A DNA stretch of 64,000 nucleotides from Limonium bicolor. Lineage: Eukaryota > Streptophyta > Magnoliopsida > Caryophyllales > Plumbaginaceae. The translations under genes and the position numbers were made by a program. The notes under the pieces were generated by a model. That model saw only the letters and a list, made by a program, of their open reading frames with translations, was not told the origin of the DNA and ran no database searches. The stretch lies in assembly GCA_023374045.1 (NCBI GenBank), contig JAIOTZ010000155.1, positions 17,058-81,057 on the forward strand, written 5' to 3'. Of the stretch, positions 34,158-47,000 are shown one piece after another (positions within the stretch are counted from its first letter, which is position 1; each line of letters starts with the position of its first letter).

Positions 34158-34971
34158 TGATAAGATTGGGGTGCTGACCAAGTAGGTCTGAGGTGTTAGT
34201 CTCAGACCAACCCTGCTTAGAGATAAATAATTGCCAAAGAGATAATGTAGAAGCTTTTGTGTAAAATTGACAAGACAGGATTTTGCTTTTATTGAAATTC
34301 GAAGTGAATTACTACCTAGCTTCCTATCTTGGGATTCAACAGAGGTATTCTGTCTCATCCAACACTCGCTCTACGCTAGACGTAGATCAATGTAGAATAA
34401 GGAATAAAAGGAGTGTTTTATGTGCTCTATGGGTAATAGATACCTAAGCTAAAATGACAAAACCTCACTAAGATCTCTCTAAAATGCTTTCTCTTTCAAT
34501 ATGACTCTCTCTCTCTCTCTCTAAATATGGAAGTGAAAGCTCCAAGTATTACAAATGACTTCTACAAGCCTAAATACTGATAAAACCCGAAGTAACTGCT
34601 CCTGTGATGTGTAAAATGGTGTTTCCACAATGTCCCATGATCTCCCACTATGCATTGGGCGGGAAATATCTCAGCAGCTCTATAGTGGGACTCAAACTGG
34701 AGCTCTTTAAGCTTGACCGCCTTGATTTTCGGGCCTAATCATAAGTGAACATGTGTGATAGTTATTTCTTTAACTTTCTCCATATTTTAACAGTAGAGGT
34801 TCACCTCATAGCTTCTAGAACGTTCCAGGAGAATATTATGTCGCATAACGACTCCTTCCGTAGTCAAACTCCTTTGTCGCCCAAACTTACTCTGATGCTA
34901 TTATCAGTGATACTTCTTCTGTCACCAGACTTACTCTGTTGCCATTATCAGCAAAACCTTGTGTTCCAACA
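34158..34971 (-). repeat. 5' LTR of copia element (right copy)
   Basis: 814 bp from TGATAAGATTGG to TGTTCCAACA. It contains a (CT)10 run at 34505-34524 that is shorter and interrupted in the other LTR, and an insertion near 34855 absent from the left copy. Target duplication ACATG follows at 34972. Confidence 0.93.
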
Positions 34972-34976
34972 ACATG
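34972..34976. repeat. Target-site duplication ACATG, right copy (copia)
   Basis: Partner of 30431-30435. Confidence 0.92.
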
Positions 34977-36613
34977 TATTTTCTTTTCATTCAACCACTC
35001 AAGCACATAAACCCAAGGTAACTCACAGGGCATTTAAGGGACAAAATACCATACTTGGATCACACAACTCTAAAATATGTCGTAGCGAAGTGCGTCCAGC
35101 TATCCATATCCTAGATTGAAAGGGGAGATAATGATTAATTTCTCATTATTGTTCTTGTCCAAGGAATATTATCCTTTTTAGTTTTTATTCCATCATTATA
35201 ATCTTAAAGGTCTAGTGTGCCGTTAAAACTTGTTTATTTCTTCAAATTAAATTTGTAAGTCTAATATGTTATTGGAATAGACCTTCTTATTTGCGCAAAC
35301 GCTTATTATATTGTAATGAGAGTTCAGTCTCCTTTAGGTCAACATGATAATATCATGACATTTGGTGAATAAGACTGTTTCAGTCTAGTATAAGAAAAGC
35401 TCACAAATGAATGTTGGGCCTTTTGTCTAGGCCTAGTAAGAAACATGGTCTGATCAAAGATAGAAAATTTTGGGATAGTCTAGAACTACTCTTAGCCCAC
35501 TAAACATAATCAAGCCTAATTAAAGGTGGTTTCATGTTGTTAACACTTTAGTTAAGCTCATTTTCACATTCGACGGCAAAAACAAAAGAAGCTTGAAGAC
35601 TGCTATGCACTAGCACTTAAAGTGCGGCATCGTAGTGCTTTAAATGAAGCATGTAACAACAACATAAAATATGTAGTGTGGGCATTATTAGAAAGCTAAA
35701 AATTCTTAAAACATGTATTATTTTAGCAACAAAAGAGAAGTGTTTAATGGCTAATACAACACCATCTGTATCAGCTCAAAACAGGCTTACATAAGGCTTA
35801 TTGAAACCAAACATGAGAAAATTAAAACATGTCATACTATGGCTTGTAATCGAGGAAAAACTAGAAACTGTAAAATGGAGTATATACATGGGTAGAAGAA
35901 CTTCTATCACAAGCTTTATCATAGCAACAAAAATGGAGCCAATATGGACAGCTTAAAAAGTGCAAGGTAGTGCACTCTTGCATTCCAAAACTAACCATAT
36001 ATCAAAGTGTAACCACATTGGCATATTAGATTTTAAACACTCTCATATTATGCTTCATTTAACAACGAAAATAGTTCTGAGATGAAGCTTAATATCGATT
36101 GAGAAATAGTTCAAACAATGCAGTGATATACTGCCCCAAACTATGGGACTTTTAGAGTAGCAGGATTTGAGCAAAAATTGCAAGTTTAAGAGTTATCTCA
36201 AATTGTAATAACCATGGATATTGAGTTGGGAAAATCAGACAAACTCTAGTCATATAATACCTATAAAGTGAAGCATAAAACAACTAGTACCGACCATTTA
36301 AACAGACCATGTATGTTCTTATTACTAACCATTCTAACTGTAAAAATTAATCTTCTAATTCAAAACATATATACCATTAGTGTGAGTCTCAGACAGAGAC
36401 CGCCTAAAGTAGGTCTAGGTGAAATTGGTTTGTGTCATCCCTCGACCTTCTCACATAATAAACAATAGTATAAAAGAAAATAACGCACACATAAGTAAAT
36501 CAATCAATATGATAAAGGCTCAAAACTACATTTTCGAGTTAAACCCTCTTATCTTAATATTAAACTAGTTAAAATTAAGGATTTATCCTAGCAGCGTCGG
36601 TAGTTTGCAAGCT

Positions 36614-37729
36614 TGGGTTTTTGAACCATATCCTATGTTGTTATGTGATTAGGATTTGGTCAGGTTTAGGCACAATTATAACCTAAGTTTAACAGCTATG
36701 TTAAAAAATAATAATTATTATAACCTACGGTGAGCTCACTGGAACCTATTACGAGTAGTCACCTAAGTTTTAACCTAGTTAAACTTGGAAAGGTAGAGTT
36801 TGGGTTCCAGGTTCAAATTAATTTTATTACCCTACAGAGCTATTTTCCTCTACTTAGGTCATTAAAAGGCTTATTAAAGTTTATTTAACCTAAATGTGCA
36901 AGCTTTTGTATTTTTGTGTTTTAAACATTTTTTTGATAGAAATTAAGACTGAAAATTAAAGCAAGCTAAATTAGGTTTCTGGAGCCAAATTAGGTCAAAA
37001 TTTTCTTTCATCCTTGACCACGGACCTTATGTCCATGACAATTGACCCTAATCTATCATAAAACAAAAAATTGAAATTTGTATTAGATTAAAATTATTGA
37101 GCATCTGTGGGCACGAACAAGAGAAATAACAAGGATTTCCCTTGCTTCAATTTCTTCTTCACGATTTTGAAAAGGAAGGAGTGTTGTTACATGGAAAACA
37201 GACGAGGAAGGAGAGAGAGAAAACACTTAAGTGAGAAAATGGGCATGTGACTTGCTTATGCCTCTAATTCAACTTTGGATAGTGTGAGCCCTGATTTTTG
37301 AACCATATCCTATGTTGATTCAGGTTGATTAGGATCTGGTCGGGTTCTAGGTCCACTTATAACCTAAGCTAAATAACTATGTCATATAACACTAGTTATT
37401 AAATCCTAAGTTATCTCACTAGAACCTAATTGGAGTCGCCACCTAATTTTGACCTAGGGTAAATTTGGAAAGGTGAGTTCGGGTTCGGGGGCTTGATATT
37501 CGACTTATTTAGGGTTTAATTACTTTCATTACCCCTCGGAGTCGTTTTTCCTCTACTTAGTTTAATTATGGCTTATTACGAGTCGTTTAAACCTAAGTGC
37601 ACGAACTTCTGATTTTTTATATTTTTTGGCATTTATTAATAGAAATTAAAAGTATAATTGAAATTATCTAAACTAGGGTTTTGGAGGCAGAATTAGGTCA
37701 AATTTCGTTTCTGTCAGTGGCCACGGACC
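36614..37729 (+). repeat. Pair of direct repeat blocks, about 420 bp each
   Basis: Copy 1 (36614-37026) and copy 2 (37291-37729) share, in order: TTTTTGAACCATATCCTATG, GATTAGGAT.TGGTC.GGTT, ATAACCTAAG, a CACCTAA.TTTTGACCTAG-like block, AAA.TTGGAAAGGT, TTTTCCTCTACTTAG, TTTAA.CCTAA.TGCA, TTAGGTCAAA and end CCACGGACC. Offset about 680-700 bp. A third, more diverged copy lies at 25745-25980. Confidence 0.82.
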
Positions 37730-37784
37730 CTAGTTAACCTAGTTGTATAGAAAAGTTAAATCGAAAAGAAAACAGAATATTGAA

Positions 37785-37915
37785 AAGTCCGAGGCCACAG
37801 ACAAGACGTCCGTGGTCCTGGACATAAGTTGAGAAAAACTAGAAAATTCAAAAATTTGAATCCTGCCGCCGTCCGTGGGTGTCCGAGGTCACGAACCACC
37901 AACGGACGGTGGGTT
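37785..37915. repeat. Two CCGG/CGTGG hairpin units
   Basis: GTCCGAGGCCACAGAC...GTCCGTGGTCC (about 37787-37820) and CCGTCCGTGGGTG...CCACCAACGGACGG (about 37868-37913), spaced about 78 bp. They resemble in design, not in sequence, the arrays in LTRs A, B and C. The preceding repeat blocks end with a related half-site (CCACGGACC). Confidence 0.65.
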
Positions 37916-38948
37916 TTTGATGGCTCCTGACGGTGTTTTCGGCTCAAAATTTATAAGTGTGTTCCTTGAAAGATTTACAAGATCTTAGTAATCAAAATAT
38001 TTCAATTTGAAGCCAGAATAATGACGAAACTTAGCAAACAAGTTAATGGGCAGAAACGAAAACAGACAACTATACAGAAGCCAGAAAGAGTTGGATCGAA
38101 CCCAAATTTTAATGGAAAGTCACAAAGGTCGTGAGGAGTTAGAAAACTAAGATTCCTACCTGTTTTACCTTCGGATTTGAGGTGCTTCTTCAGGTCGAGA
38201 TTCTTTAGAGGCCTCGTTGATGCCTGTTCCGGATTGAGATCGACCCGAGCTTCTGACCCTTGTTGTTCTTGATGTTCTTTGCACTTTGGTGGTGTTTTGG
38301 TGAAGGTTTGATTATTTTTGATGTTGTGGGAGTTAAAGAATGTGTTTAGATGATGATTTTGGAAGGTTTTTTATGTGATTTCGTTGCTCGGGTGTGTAAA
38401 AACGTCGGAGACTTGTGACGGCTTGGTTCTCTGACTTTCTAGGGTTCTTGGAGCTCTGATTTGATCAAGGGATAAGGTTCCTTATATAGGCTTCCTTAAA
38501 GATAGAAAAATCCGGTAAAAACCAAGATTTACGGATGTTTTAGCTCAAGGGCTTCCAAAATTACTAGAAAATTATTGGAAATTCGATTCCAAGGTGGAAT
38601 CGAATTTTTTGGATATTGGAATATTTTAAAATTCAATTTCTCGTCAGATTCAATCATAAATTACTAGAAAATTATTGGAAAATCGAAAAATCAAAATTCC
38701 AATACCATTATGCTAAAAATGTCATCCTCTATCATAGGTTAAAATTTCAAAGAATTTCGACTTGATTTGGGCCATTTTCGAAGGAGAGGGAAAGCTCACA
38801 GGGGGCTTAGGAGCCTAGAAATATTACGAAAATTCCCCTGAAGATAACTAGGCTGTCCTTAGTACTCCGAAATGTGTCGATCGAACTGGGAACCCTCTAT
38901 ACTTGACCAAACTAGCCTATTAGTAGAGACACTCTTCCGAGGGGTTAA

Positions 38949-39996
38949 TGAAATACCCCAAACCTTTATGTGTTAATTAATTATGTAATTATGATTTTCT
39001 AGGGCTAATTAAGTCCTTAAGAACATTGGTGAAGAAAGACAAACCAAAAGATAAAGGAAAACGCGTAAAAGTCACAAAATGCAAAAACAGGTATTTAATT
39101 ATCTTAGGAAGTATATAACCTTAACTTGGGTTATAAATATATTTTTATACCCTAATTACACACTAATAACATGTGGGAAAAATTCCCGAAGAAAACAGAT
39201 CCAAATAACGCGTTAAAACGCTAACAGAGTCTTAAAGCGTGTTTTTTTAGAAAACCCGAAAACGTGACTTTAAACAGTCAAATGCCCCCATAAAAATTAC
39301 GGTTCATCATATAACTATTATTAAACATTAATGGGAGCTTAAGAACCATTAAAATTAAAGAAACAAGAAAAATCCGGAAAACGGGCCGGAATTAGTGAAT
39401 AGTGTAAAAACGGTAACTTGTAGGGGTGTAAATTGTAATAAGAGCAAAAATACTCCCTTCCTTTGTAAATTAAAAGCTGGCACCCCTTATCCTTAGCCAG
39501 CCACGTTTTTAACCCCCTCCCTCCTATCTATAACTATCCTATTTAAAAGAGAAAAGCAAAAAGCAACAAAAAAGTACAACTTACTTTAATTTCCCTCTCT
39601 CCTCACTTCCCTCCTCTATCTCCTACCTTTCTTCTTCTTCTTCACCGTATTCCTCCCCTCCTCTATGCTGAGTTGGATTATTTTGAAGCCCTTCAATGGC
39701 TTCCCACATTTCTTCTCTTGCCCAAGCTTCTTCCATGCTCCAAATGAAAAACTAATCTCATATTCTTCTTCCTCTTATCAAGCTCTACCATTCCCTCCTA
39801 TCTATAACTATCCCATTTGAAGAGAAAACTACATATTCTTGAAGCTTGGAGTCCCCTCTTTCTTTCAAGGTAAGAAAAATCCAAAAATACACATCTTTCC
39901 TCCATTTCCTAGCTTGACCGATTTTTCCCAGTTTTTGAGCCTGCATTGTTACCATGCTCCAGCCGGTTTTATCCTCAAAATAGGAGCTGGAGTCTT
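38949..39996 (+). mobile_element. LTR fragment G, 5' part, interrupted by element B
   Basis: Starts TGAAATACCCCAAACC and follows the B LTR in order: AACAGATCCAAATAA, then AAAACGCTAA.AGAG near 39220, then ACGGGCCGGAATTAGTGAATAG near 39392 (B has CCGGGCCGGTTAGTGAATAG near 40428), then a TCCCTC/CTCTCC-rich leader. It is cut at 39996 where a second TGAAATACCCC begins. The remainder should lie beyond the end of element B, outside the window. Confidence 0.75.
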
Positions 39997-42900
39997 TGAA
40001 ATACCCCGAACTTAAATATAAGTATTAAGATTATCCTAATACGTATTTAAGGGCCTAATGGTGCCTAAATAATATGGGTAAGGAAAAATAAATCCAAAAG
40101 AAACAAAGAAACGCTTAAAAAGCGAAAAACGCTAAATAAGCGTTAAATAACCATATGAGGTATGAGACCTCGGTTAGCGTATTATATGGATTCCTAGGGC
40201 TCAATAAGGCCAAAATAATATATGGGAACAACTCCCGAAAAAACAGATCCAAATAATGAATTAAAACGCTAATAGAGCTTTAGCGCACGTTTTTCAGAAA
40301 ACCAAAAATGTGATTTTAAGTGGTCCAACGAACCTGTAAAAATTATAAATCACTAAATAACAATAATTAAGCAATAATGGAATCTTAATAATCAATAAAA
40401 ATAAAGAAACGAGAAAATTCCAGAAACCGGGCCGGTTAGTGAATAGTACCAAAACCGGGTAAATTAACGAGCGTTTTCTGTAAAAGACGAAAAATGCTCC
40501 AACTAGTAGTAATATAGGGGCCGGTTTTAATGAGTTAATTGAACCCTCTCTCACACACTCACACAACTAACTAATGAATAAATCAAAAAGCAAAAAGCAA
40601 AAATAAAGTAGAAAAGGGAGAGGGGATATTCTCTCACCTCTACTCCCTCACACCCTCACGTACTGCACTCCCTCCTTCTTCTCTGATTTCTCTTCGTCCT
40701 TCTGTGACAGCCATGGCGATTTGCCATATCCCACACAGCCCTCATCTTCTCTCCTCTTGTTGAGGCTCAATCCTTCTCCAAATGCAACAAAAATTACACC
40801 ATTGAATTCCCCTTGCAAAGGAGATCATCTTCCTCCTTTCAAAAATTGAAAACACCCATTTTCATCTCCATGGGTATTCTCCATTTCAAGGTTTGAGACC
40901 ACCATTGGAAGCTCCTCCTTCTTCTTGATGTTTTGAGGTAAAAATAATCTTGAAAACTCATCTTTTTCTAGCCCTTATTGGCAAAACGAAAATTCATGTT
41001 GAACCCTTGTCTTGTTCCTTGTATTCCACCCGATTTTGGCTTCTTCCATGGGCTAGAAATCTCACCCTCTTGCTAACCAAGGACCTCACTCATTGGTTGG
41101 AAGGTAATGCTCTTGTCTAAACCCGAAAACATCTAAATTCTAGGGTTAGTTAAGAATGAATGCTAAGTTAGAATTTGTGTATTGGTATGGGCTGTAGCAT
41201 TGGAGTGTGGACTCCATTTGAAACCGAGAACAAGAAGGAAAGGAAGGAAAAATAAAGAAGAAATGAAGAGAAGGGGAAGAAAGAAAGAGGAACTAAAATC
41301 ACAAGGTAAATGCCTTACCTTGAGCTAAATTTGTATGGTGTAGTGTAACAGTTTTGAGTATTCGAAATGAGTAGTGTTTATGGGGATGAGTAATAAGTAT
41401 GTTGTAGTATAATGAGTAAAGGTAATGTAACAGTTTTGATGGTTTTAAATGATGTTTGAAAACTTGGGAAAACTTTGGGTAATGGATATGTATGTGCAGG
41501 AAATTATTGTGTAGTAGTGAAGTTGGAATGTGAGTACTGATATCTTGAATAAACAGGTTGTATGAATGAGCATTTGTGAGCTGATAAGTATGTGGCAATG
41601 TCAAAAATATAGGGGAACCTCTGCCCAAATTTGTATGGAAATAGGAGGACTTAGTTGTGTAAGAGGAGGAAACTACCTAGGTAATAACTAGGTGTATTAG
41701 GAGAACTTAAGGTGAGTGGTTTAACACCTTGAAACAGATTTGGAGAGGAGCTAGGTAATGGGATGGAACTAGGATAGAGGTAATGCATTGAGGATGCTAG
41801 GAGTAGCATTAGTACGGGGAGTAGTGAATGATAAAGAAGAAAGGAAAAATCTGTAGCATTTATGGAAGTAGAAAAACTGTAACAGTGGAGGAAATTTGAC
41901 AGTGAATGGTGTATTGTAACAGATTTGTGTAGACATGGATTAGGTTAGTTTTGATTGCCTAATTAGGGTAAAAACACCCTAGATTATATGTAGGAATATT
42001 GGGGAATAAGTTGGTAGAAATTTGGAGTTGAAACAAGTTCAAAAACATAAGTATTTTTCTTTCCTGCAAGTGGTCCGGGTCTGTAAACAAGTACAGAAAC
42101 CCGGACCAGTCAAAAAACGTAACAGATTGTATTTCAGAAGGAGTGGTCCGGGTTTGTAAACCAGGACCTAAACCCGGACCACCCCATTTTCACACTCGAA
42201 TCCTTTCCCAAACATATGGTCCGGGTTTACAAAGGAGTACACAAACCCGGACCAGTAGAAAAACATACCCGAGAGTATTCAGACCATGTGGTCCAGGTTT
42301 GTAAACCCGGACAGTAACCGGGACCACATGAAAATCTTCACAGAAATTGTTTTAAAGCTAATCTAAGGTAGGGTAATGAATGGTAATGATAGTATAAGAT
42401 AATTAAGACTTAATTAATGAGGTTTAAAAGGTCATTAAAGCTATAAACAAGCTTAGAAGATAATTTTAAGTAAGTAACATAAGTAAATGTATTTAAGTAA
42501 CAATGAGTTAGTAAGTGTAAACTCGGAAACATTAGGGAAAAGTAATGAGTAAGGTTAATTATAGTTAATTAACCACCCAACTCTATGTGTATGCTAGGAT
42601 TCGAATAGTTGAACACCGAAGAGGAGTCGGTGAGTCCAAAATCAACGGTGAAAGGTATGATTTCTTCATGCTCTGTATCCTAACCTGGTTACCCCGATTT
42701 GTGTGCTTATTTGATCACCAAAATAAGATAAATTCATGAATCGGACTTTATTGCACTTACTTGTGCTTGTTTAAATTGTTCTGATATATTGTCTTGAACA
42801 ATTAGTTTGTATAATTCATGAAATGAATGGATGATGATGAAGTGTGTGTGCACCTTGTAGTGTATTTGTGTAATGTATTATACCTGTATGTATGAGTATG

Positions 42901-44072
42901 GGAGTATGAATTATTGTGTGGCTTGGATGTGTGTGACTTCTACTAATTCCTAACTACCTAACTCCTAACGTAAGTATTGAGTAAATTGGAATGTGTAGAA
43001 ATCCGATATAGTTTCGGCCACGCGTGAGGATGAGGAGACACAAGAGGTTGGATCCGATACTGGTTCTTAAGCTGGTCCACGATCCAAACCCCTTAAATGG
43101 GTAGCATCCTGGATTAGTGAACCAAGTAAATCCCGGTGGTGGGACAGAGTAGTCCCCGGGCCGGAGGTCCCGACGACTTGACTTGAGTAAGTAGTAAGTA
43201 AAGTAAAGTCTTGTATGAGTAATGGTCTTGGCTGGTGTAAGTCATTAACCCCGAGTAAAAGAGTAATCTCCACCCGATTAACCTGGGTGGACAAATGGAG
43301 CTAACAAGTATTGCGTATTGAGTATGTAATGTGTATGTATTGTGTATGTGTATTTCAGAAGAAGGTAAGTAAGTATTGGTTGACTTGTATTGTCTTCCTT
43401 GTGTGTATTGTACTGTGTGTATGTATGTATACCTTGTGTAGTATCGTAGTATGATGTATGAAGCATGTATGTATGTATGTACTTGTAAAATGAATTGCAT
43501 GTATTCGACCAAGTGGTCGGCGTACCCTCGTTAGTACGCGGGGTATGCGGAAGTCATATGCAGCGAAAGCTGAGCCCAGGGGCAACGTTTTTAGTGTGCA
43601 GGTACCCAAAGCGGACATGATCATAGTAAGAGACCGGCGACTACGCTCGGATGGTTAGGATGAATTGTAGTTAGTAGAAAATCGTAAAAGGCTTGGAGCC
43701 TTGTATGTAGTTGTGAGGAATGGGTAGATGTAGACTCTTAGTGAGCATGTATGAACTTGGAAGAGGTATTGTATTTGTATAAGGATCTTAGTAAACTCGG
43801 TGTATTGTATTGTATTGAACTTGTGGAGTATTGTATTGAATGGGAAGTTGTAGTACTTGGTTGTAATTGTAGTAAGGATTGTATATGTGTAGCACTCGGA
43901 TATTCCGGTCCATCAGACCGATGCTGTATGGAGTAGTAGTAGCCTTGTTATTCACGTGGGTGGCTAACGGCATTGTATCACCCACCGTTGTGTATGTAAG
44001 TATCCGCTGTGAAGGTATGTAAGTACGCTGTGATTGGACGGTAATGATAGTATTAGCGGTAGGGGTGTTACA
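39997..44072 (+). repeat. 5' LTR of element B
   Basis: 4076 bp from TGAAATACCCCGAAC to GTAGGGGTGTTACA. The U3 part contains C/T-rich leader-like text (40620-40720), then G/A-rich text, then the hairpin array (42071-42330). From about 42590 to the end it resembles the end of solo LTR D. (GTAT)n-like runs occur near 43420-43480. Open frames such as 41299-41628 on the minus strand show no domain. Confidence 0.9.
42071..42330. repeat. Hairpin array, four units, in LTR of B
   Basis: Units at about 42071-42107, 42143-42181, 42217-42254 and 42285-42330. Arms are TGGTCCGGGT / ACCCGGACCA; unit 4 has the longest arms, CATGTGGTCC and GGACCACATG at its outer ends. Loops are TGTAAAC-like. Spacing is about 68-74 bp, as in element A, though the sequences are unrelated outside the CCGG core. 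Confidence 0.9.
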
Positions 44073-44077
44073 AAAAG

Positions 44078-44089
44078 TGGTATCAGAGC
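44078..44089 (+). promoter_or_regulatory. Primer-binding site of element B
   Basis: TGGTATCAGAGC five bases after the LTR end. The spacer AAAAG is identical to that of element C, supporting common family membership. Confidence 0.93.
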
Positions 44090-47000
44090 GAAGTGTCGCT
44101 CTGATGACTGGAAATACCGAGTGAGGAATTAGAAGCTTAGGGCTAAGGGCTGAGTGTTAGCATTAGAGATATGCTAGATAGGAACTCCCGGTGAGTACCG
44201 GATACCTATATATCAGACCCGCCCTCCACAAACCCCACTGTATAACTTGGGAAAGAACGCCAGAGAGAAGGAAAGTCCTCTCATACTCGGGAAACCCGAT
44301 CTAGCAGTTGTGAAATCACCATACATACGTACCAAGAACCGACATATAGTAGATTCCAAGAATTGGAAGTTCCGGAGGTGGACCCCGGTTGAATAACAAT
44401 ACCCGCACTTAATAGCGGTTGAATGAGCACTCGAACCATTAGGAGGCTACAACTATAACAACATGGGGCGACATGCCTAGCAGTCACGAAACCTGGCTAT
44501 TCAACCAGCAGCAAGAACAGAAGCGCTAAGCGTGCAACGAAGCGGAAGAGGAACAATAACAAAACCCGAGGCACAAGTCTACGGGGCAGTAATAGCTAAA
44601 CAATACCACAACGGTATGCTAGCTGACTAAGGACATAGTCAGGAGTGATTAACTCCAAAACTAAAACGCCAAAGAGGTTACAATACCTGGCCAACATAGC
44701 TCAGATAGCTACAAGGACACTCACAAGATATAATCTGACGTAACTACAACCGTAGTGCCTAAACTAACTCAGGCTCAGTAACCACAACAAACGTGTGGGA
44801 ACGAGCAACAAGGAAAAACACAAGACAAATAAACGGGAGTCTCCAAGGATTTGAGAAGCATCCCGGTCCACGACGGCTATGTCAAGACCATTGAGAAGTT
44901 GCTTAAAGGATCGAGTATCCCAAACATTGATCTATAAGATCAAGGGAAGAGTCAACAAGACTATCAATACGAGTGGAAACCATGTCGTGCCCGGTATAGA
45001 TTTACCCAAAAACCATCAGTACCACGCACTTGCCACGGCAAGTGCAGTAAGAATAAGAACATGTAAAGGAACGTTAACACACCACAAGTACTTAGTAAGG
45101 TACTATGACCGCAACGAAGCGACTACAGGATCGCACATCCTAAAAACAAGAAGAATGAAAACTTGAAAGGCCTGACAGCCCGACCATTGTACAAAGAACA
45201 TACCAGACAACAAGAAGCTGGACTTGGTCAAGACCTCAGACATGGCCACGCCATGAAGAAACTTCTTTTAACATCGAACTATGATTTTAAAACTGAATTT
45301 TTCTTTAAAACCACAACCTTTCTTTTATTCCTTGGATTTTGAAAACCAAACCAATAAAATTACGGCGAGTATCATAGGATGATACAAGAGGAGTTGACAA
45401 TAGAATACTTCACTTAGGCGTGTGACGAGCACTACGAGTGTACCCAAAATACGGGATGTGGGACGACCGCACTCCGAAGGAGCTTGCGGGCCTGACAGAT
45501 AGTTGGGTAAGTGGTAACATATCAACAAGGTACCCCACGTATGTATACATGTAGTGTACGGAACACGGGAAGTAGTCAACTCCGTTCTACGGACCATGAG
45601 TAAGTTCAAACCAGAACGGCTGAAGACCTCAGACGGTCAAGGAGAAGGAATACAACTATGTAATAAGTATAAAGGAACTCAGAGAATCCATCTAAAGATA
45701 AGGAATGAGGACTAGGTAGTGCAAAGAGCACGGACTAGTGAGTATGGACATTGGATATGTCTCAATGACACCAAGCAAATACATAACAGCTGGAAAGTAT
45801 ACCCAGCCTGAACATAGTAAGGCAAATGCCTAATGTGAACACCACAAAGTTCAACAAACGGGACGAGAATCCCAAGCCAATTACAACATTACCACGAAGT
45901 ATAATCCATCATTGGAGAGGAATGTAAACCTAGTCAAGAATGCTAGGAGGAACTATAAACGGTCTACCCAAGGACGGGAGACGCTATAACCAAAAAAGGG
46001 ATAGCTTAAACACAATACCACAAGGTGGTATAGTAGACCGACACATCATAAACATTAGCCGGATGTAACGGCGTAACCAACAACACCTAGGAGCAATCCT
46101 TGGAGGGTGTCCGGATTAACAACAATCGATCGAAGCGTCATGATAAGAACACGGGAGCTAGAACGAACACTCGGTTAGGACACCGAAGGGATTTCACTTA
46201 ACAGGAAATACCCTCAACCACCGAAAGGCACTGATTAACATCAGAATGCTTAAAAGTGCCTCCTATGAACGGAAGCGTGATGCCACAACTTGCCATGGAG
46301 CCAGTGATACCTCCAACCTATGGGGTATACACGGAGTGGAAACATATATAAACAGCCTGCAAGGAGCATCGCTCGCAGCAATCTGGCTCAGAAGCCATAA
46401 ACCAAATACGTTATATAAACTTAAACGGTTGCAAAACCCACACCACTTTATAACAAGACTCGCGAGAGATTTTGCTTCATGCGACAAATAGATCAACAAC
46501 TGAACAATCTCAATTAAGCTCAATATAATGAGTGGCTTGAAGTAATGGCTACCACAGAGTCACTGTCACTAGAGCATCAGTCTAGTATACAGTTGACAAG
46601 CTTTTAAGTTCCCTTCATGCCTTCTGTAGCAATGGTAGCACAGAGGCACAAGAATCGTAATAATGCCAACAATGGCCTAGTCCACACTTGGACACTACGG
46701 GAAACCCAAGGAAAGGTACCCCTCATTAACCGAAGATCACCAATACGGTAATGATGTGAACCCTTAGAAAAGGCTTCCAGCAACAATAACAACAAAGCAT
46801 GTGCATGTAGATACTGCCAAGAGGCGACCGAATAAACAATTACGGTCTAAAGGAGTAAGTATACTCCATATGCAGTACATAAAGATATACTAACATAGTA
46901 ACCTTGCCATGAGGCTTATGAGTGGAGATAAACCCCTCAATAAGAACCTTCATTTACCAATGATAGAGTACTCTTCAATTAAAGAACGGGACCAGAAAAC

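Larger units (their letters stand above)
30436..34971 (-). mobile_element. Ty1/copia retrotransposon, internally deleted, Sirevirus-like
   Basis: LTRs at 30436-31232 and 34158-34971 flank a 2.9-kb internal region; ACATG is duplicated at 30431-30435 and 34972-34976. Orientation is minus: the reverse-complement primer site (GGCTCTGATACCA) adjoins the right LTR and the polypurine tract adjoins the left LTR. Reading leftwards: gag C-terminus and protease (34157 to 33531), then an abrupt jump to the RNase H end (QLADIIIKASP, near 33190-33040), then 1.8 kb after pol. Integrase and nearly all RT are missing. A long post-pol region and two polypurine-like motifs fit the Sirevirus lineage, but that call is tentative. 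Confidence 0.9.
34977..38948. other. Unclassified repeat-derived region
   Basis: No credible gene. 34977-36580 is AT-rich with no recognised motif. 36614-37729 holds a duplicated block (listed separately) containing TTGGAGTCGCCACCTAATTTT and GGAGTCGTTTTTCCTC, words I associate with plant gypsy Tat/Ogre-type LTRs; this is a weak recollection. 38160-38500 has a TTATATAGG box and T/G-rich text like a reverse-strand LTR promoter. Ends where LTR G begins. Confidence 0.5.

Noticed and set aside
41299..41628. 109-codon minus-strand frame in the B LTR
   Set aside because: Low-complexity His/Leu/Tyr-rich product of purine-rich LTR DNA; no supporting motif.
44879..45166. 95-codon frame in element B as a gene
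   Set aside because: Not conserved as an open frame in the matching part of C, and no domain seen.
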